DNA of 64,000 nucleotides from Martinezella lusitana. Lineage in GTDB: Bacteria; Pseudomonadota; Alphaproteobacteria; Rhizobiales; Rhizobiaceae. The notes under the pieces were generated by a model. The model was given only the letters and a program-made list of their open reading frames with translations, ran no database searches and was not told where the DNA came from. Positions 43,358-51,993 of this stretch are shown one piece after another. The stretch lies in assembly GCF_016901135.1 (NCBI RefSeq), contig NZ_JAFEVL010000020.1:124001-188000 (forward strand). The letters are read 5' to 3'. Position numbers and translations under genes: made by a program. The stretch's first letter is position 1. The number at the start of each line of letters is the position of its first letter.

Positions 43358-43951
43358 ATGTTTGTGACCCCGGCATACGCTGACGAAGCACCGCCGGCCG
43401 CCGGCGAGGTGCACACGGAAACGGGTGCGCCCGAGCAGGGCCATCACGCCGGCGTATTCCCGCCGTTCGACCATACGACCTACGCGTCACAGCTGCTTTG
43501 GCTGGTGATCACCTTCGTTATCTTCTACGTGGCCATGCAGAAGATCGTCATTCCGCGCGTTGGCAGTATCCTGGAGAGCCGGCATGACCGTATCGCCCAG
43601 GATATCGAGGAAGCCTCGCGTCTGAAGGCTGAAGCCGACGCTGCTGTCGCGACCTACGAAAGCGAATTGGCCGCTGCGCGCGCCAAGGCAAATTCGATCG
43701 GCGCCACCGCCCGCGATGCCGCCAAGGCAAAGGCCGAGGAAGATCGCAAGGCAATCGAAGCAAGCCTTTCCGAGAAGCTCAAGGCCGCTGAGGCTCGCAT
43801 TGGCGAGATCAAGCAAAAGGCTTTCGGCGATGTCGGAGCGATCGCGGAAGAGACGGCTGCTGCCGTCGTCGAGCAGCTGGTCGGCAACGTCGCCGGCAAG
43901 GCTGATGTCGCTTCGGCCGTTGCCGCAGCATCCGCCAAGCGGGAGGGTTGA
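43358..43951 (+). CDS. atpG: ATP synthase F0 subunit b'
   Basis: A 197-residue b-type stator subunit: a ~45-residue N-terminal leader, one membrane helix (about 48-66, [15 protein letters not shown]), then a long Ala/Glu/Lys-rich helix forming the coiled-coil stalk. The pair of non-identical b subunits (b' and b) is typical of alphaproteobacteria, cyanobacteria and plastids. GGAGG five bases before the ATG at 43358 decides the start over an upstream GTG. Confidence 0.92.
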   Translation: MFVTPAYADEAPPAAGEVHTETGAPEQGHHAGVFPPFDHTTYASQLLWLVITFVIFYVAMQKIVIPRVGSILESRHDRIAQDIEEASRLKAEADAAVATYESELAAARAKANSIGATARDAAKAKAEEDRKAIEASLSEKLKAAEARIGEIKQKAFGDVGAIAEETAAAVVEQLVGNVAGKADVASAVAAASAKREG

Positions 43952-43954
43952 TCC

Positions 43955-44446
43955 ATGACATTTGCTCTTGATGAAACTTTCTTCGCTTTTGTCGCGCTTC
44001 TCATCTTCATCGGCCTGATCGTCTATCTGAAGGTTCCGGGCATGATGGCGAAGTCGCTGGACGACCGTGCCGATCAGATCCGCAACGAACTGGCAGAAGC
44101 AAAGCGCCTGCGCGAAGAGGCCCAGCACCTGCTGGCCGAATACCAGCGCAAGCGTAAGGAAGCTGAAGCAGATGCGGCGAACATCGTTGCGGCTGCCGAG
44201 CGTGAAGCTCAAATGCTGACGTCGGAAGCCCGCAAGAAGACGGAGGAATTCGTCGCCAACCGCACGGCGCTGTCCGAGCAGAAGATCAAGCAGGCGGAAG
44301 TCGATGCGATGAAGGCGGTTCGTTCCGCTGCCGTCGACCTGGCAATTGCCGCTGCTGAATCCGTGCTTGCGCAGAAGACCGGTGGAAGCGTTCAATCGGG
44401 CCTCTTCAACGACGCAGTCAATGAAGTGAAGACCCGGCTGAACTGA
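43955..44446 (+). CDS. atpF: ATP synthase F0 subunit b
   Basis: A 163-residue stator subunit: an N-terminal membrane helix (about 5-24, FFAFVALLIFIGLIVYL) and a long charged helix that pairs with b'. It begins 3 bp after the b' stop. The F1 genes are not present, so F0 and F1 are separate operons as usual in this class. A strong terminator follows. Confidence 0.94.
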   Translation: MTFALDETFFAFVALLIFIGLIVYLKVPGMMAKSLDDRADQIRNELAEAKRLREEAQHLLAEYQRKRKEAEADAANIVAAAEREAQMLTSEARKKTEEFVANRTALSEQKIKQAEVDAMKAVRSAAVDLAIAAAESVLAQKTGGSVQSGLFNDAVNEVKTRLN

Positions 44447-44470
44447 GCCCGAGAGATCGAAATTCAAAAG

Positions 44471-44496
44471 AGCCCCGCTTCGGCGGGGCTTTTTTG
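44471..44496 (+). terminator. Rho-independent terminator of the F0 operon
   Basis: AGCCCCGC-TTCG-GCGGGGCT with a stable TTCG tetraloop, followed by TTTTTTG. Confidence 0.92.
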
Positions 44497-44574
44497 TTTC
44501 TGCCTCCTGTCTTCCCGGTGTTTGACTAAGACCGCCTTCCGCATCTAGATCATTTGAGCGCGCGGGGAGGGTAG

Positions 44575-45339
44575 ATGCAGATGTTGGACAGTGAGGAACC
44601 GTTTCGTCAGGGCGATCACATCCTGCGGCCGGTTCGCCCATGGACATCAAGCGTTCATGCCCTGCTGGCCGCCTTGCGGCGACATGACTTCGCTGCGGCT
44701 CCGCTGCCGGCTGGATTTGATGCGGTCTGGGAGAAGGTCACCTATCTGCCCGGAACCACCGGCGATCTCGATGACAACGTCGAAATGCGCTCCGAACTGG
44801 CCTTGCGGTCGGCAGCATCACTCCTCCGTCGCTTTCACGATTGTTCCGCGCTGTTCCTGCAGGACCTCGCACCAAACTACACATGGCAGCTGCCATCCCG
44901 CACGCCAGGCGAAGTCATCTGCCATGGGGATTTCGCACCCTATAATGTCGTGCTGAATGACGGCAGGGTGACTGGCATCATCGACTTCGAGACGGCTCAT
45001 CCCGGCCCTCGGTGCTGGGATCTGGCCTATGCCGTCTATCGCTGGGCGCCGCTGTCCTTAGGCATCGGGGTGGAAGGCTTGGATGGGCTGGACAACCAGA
45101 TCCGGCGTGCCCGCATCTTTGCCGATGCCTATGGGATGTCGGCTGCAGAACGCCGGTCTCTGCCCGATACCGTCGTCGAACGGCTCGAAGCGTTGCTGAC
45201 ATTCATGGAGAAGCAGGCGGAGTGCGGCGTCGAGCGATACCGCCGGAACCTGCAGGATGGGCATGACCAAATTTATCGTCTGGACATAGCCTACGTCACC
45301 CAATGGTCGGCGGAGATCATGGCAGGGCTGGCCGAGTGA
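44575..45339 (+). CDS. Aminoglycoside phosphotransferase-family kinase
   Basis: A 254-residue protein of the APH/choline kinase fold. The catalytic loop HGDFAPYN is at about 117-124 (Asp and Asn) and the metal-binding IIDFETAHPGP around 135-145. The N-terminal lobe is short. Substrate is unknown; many chromosomal members phosphorylate small alcohols and do not confer drug resistance. It stands alone between the F0 operon and the convergent rnhB. Confidence 0.85.
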   Translation: MQMLDSEEPFRQGDHILRPVRPWTSSVHALLAALRRHDFAAAPLPAGFDAVWEKVTYLPGTTGDLDDNVEMRSELALRSAASLLRRFHDCSALFLQDLAPNYTWQLPSRTPGEVICHGDFAPYNVVLNDGRVTGIIDFETAHPGPRCWDLAYAVYRWAPLSLGIGVEGLDGLDNQIRRARIFADAYGMSAAERRSLPDTVVERLEALLTFMEKQAECGVERYRRNLQDGHDQIYRLDIAYVTQWSAEIMAGLAE

Positions 45340-45364
45340 GAGAAGGTAGCGACACGCTGCTGTC

Positions 45365-46024
45365 TCAGACGGCTTCTTTCTTCAGAGGCCGAAAGGTCAT
45401 GCGGTGCAGCGAGCACGGCCCATGCTGCTCGATACCGGCGCGATGCTGTGCCGTTCCATAGCCGGCATGAGCTGCGAAGCCATAGGCGGGAAAGACAGCA
45501 CCTGCCCGGGTCATCATCCGGTCGCGCGTCACCTTGGCGACGATCGAAGCGGCGGCGATCGAGAAGGAGCGCGCATCGCCCTTGACCACGGCCTTTCCGG
45601 GGCAGGCAAGGCCCGCTGGCACGTCGAGACCATCCGTCAATACATAGCTTGCCGGCATCGCCAGACCGCAAATGGCCCGGCGCATCGCGTCGAGGCTTGC
45701 CTTGCGAATATCCGTCGTGTCGATGCGTGTAGCACTCGAGGAAGCAATGGAGACGGTTGCCGTCGCGAGGATTTCGACAAACAGCGCTTCTCGCCTAGCG
45801 GCGGTGAGCTGCTTGGAGTCGTTCAGCCCCTGCGGGATTCGCTCGGGATCAAGGATAACGGCTGCTGCGACGACAGGTCCTGCCAGAGGTCCACGGCCTG
45901 CCTCATCGGCGCCCGCGACTGGCCAGTGTCCGGCGCGGCGGGCGATCAGTTCCAGCTCGAAGGTCGGAATGATCGGCGCTTCGTCGAAAAGCATGGGAGA
46001 ATCGGGTGATGTGCTGCGTGGCAT
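45365..46024 (-). CDS. rnhB: Ribonuclease HII
   Basis: A 219-residue enzyme that cuts RNA in RNA-DNA hybrids and removes misincorporated ribonucleotides. Active-site acidic residues are in [21 protein letters not shown] and [21 protein letters not shown]. The start at 46024 ([13 protein letters not shown]) fits the rhizobial N-terminus; 45994 is possible. It lies downstream of the LexA-boxed radical SAM gene on the same strand with a 110-bp gap. Confidence 0.93.
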   Translation of the reverse strand: MPRSTSPDSPMLFDEAPIIPTFELELIARRAGHWPVAGADEAGRGPLAGPVVAAAVILDPERIPQGLNDSKQLTAARREALFVEILATATVSIASSSATRIDTTDIRKASLDAMRRAICGLAMPASYVLTDGLDVPAGLACPGKAVVKGDARSFSIAAASIVAKVTRDRMMTRAGAVFPAYGFAAHAGYGTAQHRAGIEQHGPCSLHRMTFRPLKKEAV

Positions 46025-46134
46025 GCGGCGAAGCTCGCACACCACCCGATCTCCTGCAAGCCCCCGGTGGATCAGGGCGGCGAACCTGGGGGGCTCTCTT
46101 CCAGCGGGCACAGGGAAAAACCCGCGAGGAAAGG

Positions 46135-47292
46135 TCAGAGCAGCGACAGCTGGACGCCGCTGCCATCAGGCGGCACGAACAGGTCGTCGCGCAGAGCGAT
46201 ATTGCGCCGGGTAAGTTCGAGCCGTCGCGTTGCCATTTCGAAGCGGCGGCTGATCTGCCAGGCATAGGGTCCGGCACCCTTCATGCGTTTGCCGAACTCC
46301 GCATCGTAATCCTTGCCGCCGCGCATCGAGCGGATCAGCGACATGACGTGGCGGTAGCGATCCGGATAGTGCTGCAGCAGCCAGTCGCGAAACAGCGGGC
46401 TCACTTCCAGCGGCAGCCGCAGGATCACATAGCTTGCTTCCAGTGCGCCGGCAGCCTTGCCGGCATCGAGGATGCGCTCGATCTCATGGTCGTTAAGAGC
46501 CGGAATGATCGGCGCCACCATGATCGAGGTGCGGATACCGGCCTCGCTCAGGGCCTGGATCGCCTCCAGCCGCCGCGGCGGTGTCGCGGCGCGCGGTTCC
46601 ATGGTACGCGCCAGCTTCCGGTCGAGCGTCGTCACCGACAGTCCCACCCGCACCAGGTTCCTGGCGGCCATGTCCTTGAGAATGTCGATATCGCGCATGA
46701 CCAGCGCCGATTTGGTGACGATGGCAACCGGATGGTTCGCCCTGCTCAGTACTTCGAGGATCTGGCGCATGATCCGCCATTCCTTCTCGATCGGCTGATA
46801 GGGATCTGTGTTGGTGCCGATGGCGATGACGCGCGGCTTGTAGCCGGGCTTTGCCAGCTCGCGTTCCAAAAGCTTTGCCGCATCCGGCTTGGCAAACAGC
46901 TTGGCTTCGAAGTCCAGCCCCGGCGACAGGCCCATATAGGCATGCGTCGGCCGCGCGAAGCAGTAGATGCAGCCATGCTCGCAGCCGCGATAGGGATTGA
47001 TGGAACGATCGAAGGGAATATCGGGCGATTCGTTGCGCGTGATGGCGGTGCGCGGCTTTTCCACCTGCACCTCGGTTTTGAAGGGCGGAAGCTCCTCCAG
47101 GGTCTGCCATCCGTCATCGAAGGTCTCGCGCTGCCGAGCTTCGAACCGGCCACTCGGATTCAATCCGGCGCCGCGTCCGCGCCGGCGCTCGACGTCGACC
47201 CTGAGGCCGGCGTCGGCGATCAAGGCGTTGGCAATGTCTGGCGTATTGGCAGGCGCGAATGCGGCCTGCCCTGCAAGGGACTGCTCGTTCAT
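46135..47292 (-). CDS. PA0069 family radical SAM protein
   Basis: A 385-residue protein with the radical SAM cluster motif CEHGCIYC (Cys104, Cys108, Cys111) after NPYRG, and a TIM-barrel continuing through [13 protein letters not shown] and [10 protein letters not shown]. Relatives include spore photoproduct lyase-like proteins, and it is annotated in many genomes as a putative DNA repair photolyase-like enzyme. A LexA box 72 bp upstream supports a DNA-damage role. The reaction is not established. Confidence 0.88.
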   Translation of the reverse strand: MNEQSLAGQAAFAPANTPDIANALIADAGLRVDVERRRGRGAGLNPSGRFEARQRETFDDGWQTLEELPPFKTEVQVEKPRTAITRNESPDIPFDRSINPYRGCEHGCIYCFARPTHAYMGLSPGLDFEAKLFAKPDAAKLLERELAKPGYKPRVIAIGTNTDPYQPIEKEWRIMRQILEVLSRANHPVAIVTKSALVMRDIDILKDMAARNLVRVGLSVTTLDRKLARTMEPRAATPPRRLEAIQALSEAGIRTSIMVAPIIPALNDHEIERILDAGKAAGALEASYVILRLPLEVSPLFRDWLLQHYPDRYRHVMSLIRSMRGGKDYDAEFGKRMKGAGPYAWQISRRFEMATRRLELTRRNIALRDDLFVPPDGSGVQLSLL

Positions 47293-47363
47293 CGGTAGCT
47301 CCAGGGCGGTTCGTGGCGCCGCACGCCACGTCTAAGATGATTAAATTCCTATCCGACAAATGA

Positions 47364-47378
47364 GAACAATACAAGAAC
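47364..47378 (-). promoter_or_regulatory. LexA (SOS) box
   Basis: GAAC-AATACAA-GAAC, reading GTTC-TTGTATT-GTTC toward the radical SAM gene, is an exact match to the alphaproteobacterial LexA consensus GTTC-N7-GTTC. It lies 72 bp upstream of that gene and 120 bp upstream of the divergent GT2 gene. Confidence 0.75.
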
Positions 47379-47498
47379 AAAATACGAAATTGCAGTCTGC
47401 TGCAACCTTTGAAGCTGTGTATAAGCCTTCCCGCTAAACCTTCGGGTTTGAGGGGTTATGCGCTGGCAATAAATTGTGCGCCGCTCTATAAATGGGCA

Positions 47499-48017
47499 AT
47501 GTTGACGGTAATCATCGAATGTCAGGATCAGGAACCTGAGCTGGCGCAGACATTGGCGGCATTGGTGGCAGGCGCAATCGAGGGCCTGGTTTGTGATGTC
47601 GTCGTGCTCGATCACGGCTCGCGGGACGGCACCTCACGGGTGGCGGATGCCGCCGGCTGCCGGTTCTATTCGCAGTGGGATATAAAGGACATATTGCGCA
47701 CGGCCCGCGGCGAATGGCTGCTGCTGGTCGAGCCCGGCGCCCGCCCGCAGGCCGGCTGGATCGACGAGATCGCGGAATATGTTTCGCTGAACAAGGTGCC
47801 GGCGCGCTTTACCGCGTCGCGCGGTTATCGCCGACCTTTCCTGCAGCGCATCGGCCGCGGCACGCCGCCCCTGGAGCTGGGATTGCTGCTTTCCAAGCCA
47901 CAGGCCATTGCCGCCGCCAGAACCGGCATGCGGCTGGCGGAATTCGCCAAAGGCCAGAAAAGCCGCAGGCTTTCAAGCGAGCTCATTCCATCCTGGGTCG
48001 CGCGGGCGGCGCGATAG
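47499..48017 (+). CDS. Short family 2 glycosyltransferase-like protein
   Basis: A 172-residue protein. It starts like a GT-A fold: LTVIIECQDQEPELAQTLAAL, then VVVLDHGSRDGTSRVADAAG, then LLLVEPGARPQAGWIDEI. It lacks the C-terminal half of most GT2 enzymes and ends in a basic tail. ATG at 47499 begins the conserved part. Sugar donor and acceptor are unknown, and it may be a non-catalytic relative. Confidence 0.72.
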   Translation: MLTVIIECQDQEPELAQTLAALVAGAIEGLVCDVVVLDHGSRDGTSRVADAAGCRFYSQWDIKDILRTARGEWLLLVEPGARPQAGWIDEIAEYVSLNKVPARFTASRGYRRPFLQRIGRGTPPLELGLLLSKPQAIAAARTGMRLAEFAKGQKSRRLSSELIPSWVARAAR

Positions 48018-48041
48018 AGCTCTCATCTTCCCAGATTCCAT

Positions 48042-48069
48042 TTGTAAACCCGGGAATAGCTGTCATAAT
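48042..48069 (+). promoter_or_regulatory. Candidate promoter of the small exported protein gene
   Basis: TTGTAA (48042-48047), 16-bp spacer, CATAAT (48064-48069). It gives a leader of about 115 bases that includes the SD-sequestering hairpin at 48155-48186. Confidence 0.4.
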
Positions 48070-48154
48070 TTTGTTGTGGCGGCACCTTTCGCGTGTCGCG
48101 TTGGGCGGCCGACCATGAAGATGCCGATATACGGCGGAACTGGTCAGCGGAACT

Positions 48155-48186
48155 CTCCTTTTCCGCCGAGATTTCGGCGAAAGGAG
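48155..48186 (+). promoter_or_regulatory. 5'-leader hairpin that sequesters the Shine-Dalgarno
   Basis: CTCCTTT (48155-48161), a TC bulge, CGCCGA (48164-48169), loop GATT, TCGGCG (48174-48179), AAAGGAG (48180-48186): 13 pairs with one bulge. The right arm is the ribosome site (AAGGAGG at 48181-48187) of the ATG at 48194, so folding would block translation. It resembles an RNA thermometer or a protein/sRNA-controlled switch; no T-tract follows, which argues against a terminator. Confidence 0.6.
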
Positions 48187-48193
48187 GTGCGTT

Positions 48194-48508
48194 ATGAAAC
48201 GCACGATGCTTTACCGCCTTATGGCAACAGCCTTCGTTGCAAGTGCAATTCTCTATCCCGGCGTTGCCGCCTCCCAAGCGACACTGGCCTGCGCTAAGCG
48301 CGTTGATATCATCGCGTTCCTTGGCGACCATCTTTCCGAAAAGCTGTCGGCTGCCGGCAAGCTCGATCCCAACACCATTGTTGAAATCTACGCTGCCGAA
48401 AGCGGCAACTGGACGCTGATGATCACCGACGTCTCCGGACGGAGCTGCATCATTCTCAGTGGTGATACTTGGGAATCAATTCCTGCCCTGCCGGGGCCAA
48501 AGGCATAG
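48194..48508 (+). CDS. Small exported protein of unknown function
   Basis: A 104-residue protein with an N-terminal signal peptide (MKRTMLYRLMATAFVASAIL..., cleavage near ASQA at about residue 29). The mature ~75 residues contain two cysteines (about 33 and 85) that could form a disulfide, and a WTLMITDVSGRSCIILSG strand pair. No known domain is recognised. It has the strongest SD in the region (AAGGAGG) but that SD is paired in a leader hairpin, suggesting conditional expression. Confidence 0.75.
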   Translation: MKRTMLYRLMATAFVASAILYPGVAASQATLACAKRVDIIAFLGDHLSEKLSAAGKLDPNTIVEIYAAESGNWTLMITDVSGRSCIILSGDTWESIPALPGPKA

Positions 48509-48539
48509 CGGGCTGTGAGGCCTTGCGGACGCGCAGGAT

Positions 48540-49097
48540 CTATTTGGAACCGCCGCCGCGCTTCAGATGCTCGTCGAGGCGCGGCATGATCTCCACGAAA
48601 TTGCAGGGCATGTGCCGGTAGTCGAGCTGCGCCTTCAATATGCCGTCCCAGGCATCCTTGCAGGCGCCGGGAGAGCCTGGTAGCACGAAGATGAAAGTGG
48701 CATTGGCGACACCGCCGGTTGCCCGTGACTGGATCGTCGCCGTGCCGATCTTGTCGTAGGAAATGCGATGGAAGACCTCGGAAAAGCCGTCCATCCGCTT
48801 TTCGAACAAGGGTTCAAGTGCCTCGGGCGTGACGTCGCGGCCGGTGAAGCCGGTGCCGCCGGTGGTAATCACGACGTCGACCGCATCATCAAGTGTCCAG
48901 GCTTCCACTTGCGCGCGAATGCGCTCCTTGTCATCGGGAACGATGGCGCGGGCGACAAGCCTGTGGCCGGCTTCGGCGATACGGGCGACCAGCGTATCGC
49001 CGGACTTGTCGTCGGCAAGCGTGCGCGTATCGGAGACGGTCAGCACGGCGATGCCGACGGGGATGAAGGATCTTTCGGTGCCTGGGCCTGCCATCAT
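48540..49097 (-). CDS. moaB: Molybdenum cofactor biosynthesis protein B
   Basis: A 185-residue MoaB/Mog-like molybdopterin-binding protein (molybdopterin adenylyltransferase family). Motifs include VLTVSDTRTLADDKSGD, VVITTGGTGFTGRDVTPEAL and VLPGSPGACKDAWD. It overlaps the ispE stop by four bases (ATGA; an ATG three bases further in is equally possible), giving translational coupling between unrelated pathways. Confidence 0.92.
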   Translation of the reverse strand: MMAGPGTERSFIPVGIAVLTVSDTRTLADDKSGDTLVARIAEAGHRLVARAIVPDDKERIRAQVEAWTLDDAVDVVITTGGTGFTGRDVTPEALEPLFEKRMDGFSEVFHRISYDKIGTATIQSRATGGVANATFIFVLPGSPGACKDAWDGILKAQLDYRHMPCNFVEIMPRLDEHLKRGGGSK

Positions 49098-50008
49098 GCT
49101 TCTCCCGCAATCGTCTCGGTCGCCTGGAAATACCAGTCCGGCCTCTGTCTGTGAAGCAAGGCGGCCGCAGCCTCTGCCTGCTCGATCGTATCGAAGATGC
49201 CGAAGCATGTGGCCCCGGAGCCGGACATGCGCGTCACAATAGCATGCTGGCTTCCGATCAAACCGGCGAGCGTTGAAATCTCGCCGCAAATCATTCGCGC
49301 CGGCGGCTCGAGGTCGTTGCGCAGGCTTCGGATCGTTTCCACCCATTCGTCGCGCCCTTGCGGCATCCGCGACGGGAACAACAGCGGCGGATTGTCCTTA
49401 CGGGAAAGCAGGCGGAATACCTCCGGCGTCGAGACGCCGACAAGCGGATTGCCGAGAACCATGGAAAAAGACGGAAAGTCCGGCAGGAGTTCGATTGCCT
49501 CGCCGATGCCGCGCGCCACCAGTGGCCGGCTTGCAAGGCACATAGGCACATCGGCGCCGAGCTTCAGCGCGATTGCCTTTGTCGTTTCCACCGGCAGTGC
49601 TGCACCCCATAGCCGCACCAGCCCGCGTAGCGTCGCGGCCGCATCCGCCGAGCCGCCGCCGATGCCCGAGGCGATCGGCAGGTTCTTTTCGAGATGGATA
49701 TGGACGGGCGGCGCATCGATCCCCGCCGCGCCTGCGGCCTGCCGCAGCAGATCCCGCGCCTTGAGAACGAGGTTATTTCCCGCCTCCACGTCGGCGGCAA
49801 GAAGAGGAGCAAAGCGCCCGGAAAGGCTGAATTCGTCATGCTCGCTTGCGCGAAAGGCAAGGCGGTCGCCGTGACGGGCAAAGCTCACCAGCATATCGAG
49901 CAGATGATAGCCGTCGGCGCGGCGGCCCGTGACATGCAGCGCAAGATTGATCTTTGCGGGCGCTTCCTCCGTGAGGTCGAAATCGCCCGCTGCCAAGATC
50001 GCGTTCAT
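49094..50008 (-). CDS. ispE: 4-diphosphocytidyl-2-C-methyl-D-erythritol kinase
   Basis: A 304-residue GHMP kinase of the MEP isoprenoid pathway. N-terminal APAKINLALHVTGRRADGYHLL and the ATP-binding ASGIGGGSADAAATLRGL are diagnostic. It starts 8 bp after the TPR gene stop. With ispB upstream on the same strand, two isoprenoid genes flank the TPR protein. Confidence 0.95.
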   Translation of the reverse strand: MNAILAAGDFDLTEEAPAKINLALHVTGRRADGYHLLDMLVSFARHGDRLAFRASEHDEFSLSGRFAPLLAADVEAGNNLVLKARDLLRQAAGAAGIDAPPVHIHLEKNLPIASGIGGGSADAAATLRGLVRLWGAALPVETTKAIALKLGADVPMCLASRPLVARGIGEAIELLPDFPSFSMVLGNPLVGVSTPEVFRLLSRKDNPPLLFPSRMPQGRDEWVETIRSLRNDLEPPARMICGEISTLAGLIGSQHAIVTRMSGSGATCFGIFDTIEQAEAAAALLHRQRPDWYFQATETIAGEA

Positions 50009-50016
50009 GAAAAGTC

Positions 50017-51870
50017 TTAGGACTTCTTATCGACCGGAGCCGGCGCGTTCGAATCAGGAGCTGGCGCCGGTGCCGGATCGGGCTGCTTGGTCTTGTCGAC
50101 CGTCTTGGGATCGGTGTCGAGCGCAGGCAAGCCTTTGTCGACCTTCTCCTTGATCTTCGGAATATCGGCTTCTTCCGGCTTGGAGGCCAGCGCCCGATTC
50201 CACTGGTAGACGGCTTCGAGCTTGCGGTTTACGCGCCAATAGGCATCGCCGAGGTGATCATTGATGGTGGGATCGCCGGCCTTGAGCTGTGCGGCCCGCT
50301 CCAGCTCGTTCACCGCATCGTCGAAGCGGTTGAGGCGGAAATAGGCCCAGCCGAGCGAATCGACGATGTAGCCGTCATCCGGCTTGAGGTCGACGGCCTT
50401 CCGGATCATGTCCAGACCCTGGTCGAGGTTCATGTTCATGTCGACCCAGGAATAGCCGAGATAGTTCAGCACCTGCGGCTGGTCCGGGTTCAGTTCCAGG
50501 GCCTTCTTGAAGTTCGGCTCGGCGACGGCCCACTTCTTCAGCCGCTCATAGGCGATGCCGCGCTGGAAGAACACGGCCCAATCGCTGCGCTTCGGCACGG
50601 GTCCGATGATCTGCACGGCCTTGTCGTAGTTATCGGCCATGGCCTGGAAGTCCTTGGCGTCGGAAAGGACGCTGCCATAGGCCAGATAGCTGCGGACGTC
50701 GTTGGGGTCGGAATCGATCAGCGCCTTCAGATGCTTGCGGGCATCGTCAACCTTGCCGGCCTGCGCCAGAGCAAGGCCGAGTTGCAGCTCGGAGATGCGG
50801 GCCATCGGCGAATTGTCCGGCACCTTCCTGTAGAAAGCGATGGCGCGATCGGTCTGCTCCTGCTTTTCCGCAAGCCCGCCGAGAAGAACCAGCGTATCGG
50901 CGGCCTTCGAATCGAGCGAGTTGGCGATTTGCAGATAAAGCGAAACGACATCTTCGGCGCCGTCACGGTTGAGCGCGGCACCGATGGTGAACAGCACGGC
51001 CGCTGCACCCTGCGTCGCGTCAGTTACCTGCTGGTCGGGCGTATCGCCCTTGCTGATGCTGTCGCGGAGCGCGTTCAACGGCGCATAATTGCTGACCAGG
51101 TTGTCGCCGACCGAAATTGCGTCGAGAGCCTTCTGCTTGTCGCCGGCCTTCGCCTCGAGGCGTGCCAGCGCCATGACGGAGCGCATGAAGGTGTCGGGAG
51201 CCGTCGCACCGCCTGTCTTGTCGAGGACGGCGTCGTTGAGATGCGAGCGTGCCGATTTCAAATCGCCTATCGTCAGAGCGATGGCGCCGGCATGATAGTT
51301 CTTGAAGATGTTGAACCAATCGGGGCCCTTCATCTTGTCGATCATCGCGATCGCATCCTTGCCGCGGCCGGAGCCAGCGCGGGCCCAGGCGGAGAGCAGG
51401 CTGGTCATCATCCGGTCGAGATCGTTCGGACCGTTATACTTCAGGATGTCCTGTGCGCTCCGGTATTCGTGGCGGCGGATGGCGTCCATGCCGCGCACGA
51501 TCGTCGTGACGCGCTCGACGGAGGGATCGCTCTTCAGCTCGTTGGCGTATTTCACGCCTTCTTCAAGATTGCCGTTGAGCAGCAGCGAAATCATCAATCG
51601 CTGACGGATTTCCGGATTGCCCGGCTCGATCATCAGCGCCTTTTTGTAGAGCGCGATGGCGGTGTCGTAGTCGTGGTCGACATCGGCTGTGCGGGCGGCC
51701 AGGAAAGCCCCGGCAAAAGTATCGACATTTTCCGGATCGAAGGCGACTGGGGTGTTGATCTCCGGCGCTGCCGGTTTGTCCTCAGCGCGCGCGCCATTCA
51801 GGGCGGACACGGAAAGGATCGCCGCCAAGGCTACGCCCGAGAGGAAACGGATGGCAAGTCTCTGCCGCAT
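50017..51870 (-). CDS. Exported TPR-repeat protein
   Basis: A 617-residue protein with a signal peptide (MRQRLAIRFLSGVALAAIL..., cleavage near ARA-ED at about residue 28) and a long array of tetratricopeptide repeats (for example NYLGYSWVDMNMNLDQGLDMI and VDSLGWAYFRLNRFDDAVNELE). The tail is Asp/Pro/Ala-rich. It is likely a periplasmic or outer-membrane-associated scaffold; partners are unknown. AAAGG seven bases before ATG at 51870 decides the start. Confidence 0.88.
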   Translation of the reverse strand: MRQRLAIRFLSGVALAAILSVSALNGARAEDKPAAPEINTPVAFDPENVDTFAGAFLAARTADVDHDYDTAIALYKKALMIEPGNPEIRQRLMISLLLNGNLEEGVKYANELKSDPSVERVTTIVRGMDAIRRHEYRSAQDILKYNGPNDLDRMMTSLLSAWARAGSGRGKDAIAMIDKMKGPDWFNIFKNYHAGAIALTIGDLKSARSHLNDAVLDKTGGATAPDTFMRSVMALARLEAKAGDKQKALDAISVGDNLVSNYAPLNALRDSISKGDTPDQQVTDATQGAAAVLFTIGAALNRDGAEDVVSLYLQIANSLDSKAADTLVLLGGLAEKQEQTDRAIAFYRKVPDNSPMARISELQLGLALAQAGKVDDARKHLKALIDSDPNDVRSYLAYGSVLSDAKDFQAMADNYDKAVQIIGPVPKRSDWAVFFQRGIAYERLKKWAVAEPNFKKALELNPDQPQVLNYLGYSWVDMNMNLDQGLDMIRKAVDLKPDDGYIVDSLGWAYFRLNRFDDAVNELERAAQLKAGDPTINDHLGDAYWRVNRKLEAVYQWNRALASKPEEADIPKIKEKVDKGLPALDTDPKTVDKTKQPDPAPAPAPDSNAPAPVDKKS

Positions 51871-51993
51871 TAGAAAGCCTTTCATCAAGGGATGGCCAGC
51901 GAAGTCGCCGGCGGCATAAAGCATTCGTGTCAACTGATTCACAACAGGATGGCTTTTTTGAAGCGGCCCTGCAAGAAATTCGGTCCGCCGCTA

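Noticed and set aside
44575..45339. Aminoglycoside resistance gene
   Set aside because: Only the general APH fold motifs are present; it is chromosomal, without mobile-element context, and chromosomal family members often have other substrates.
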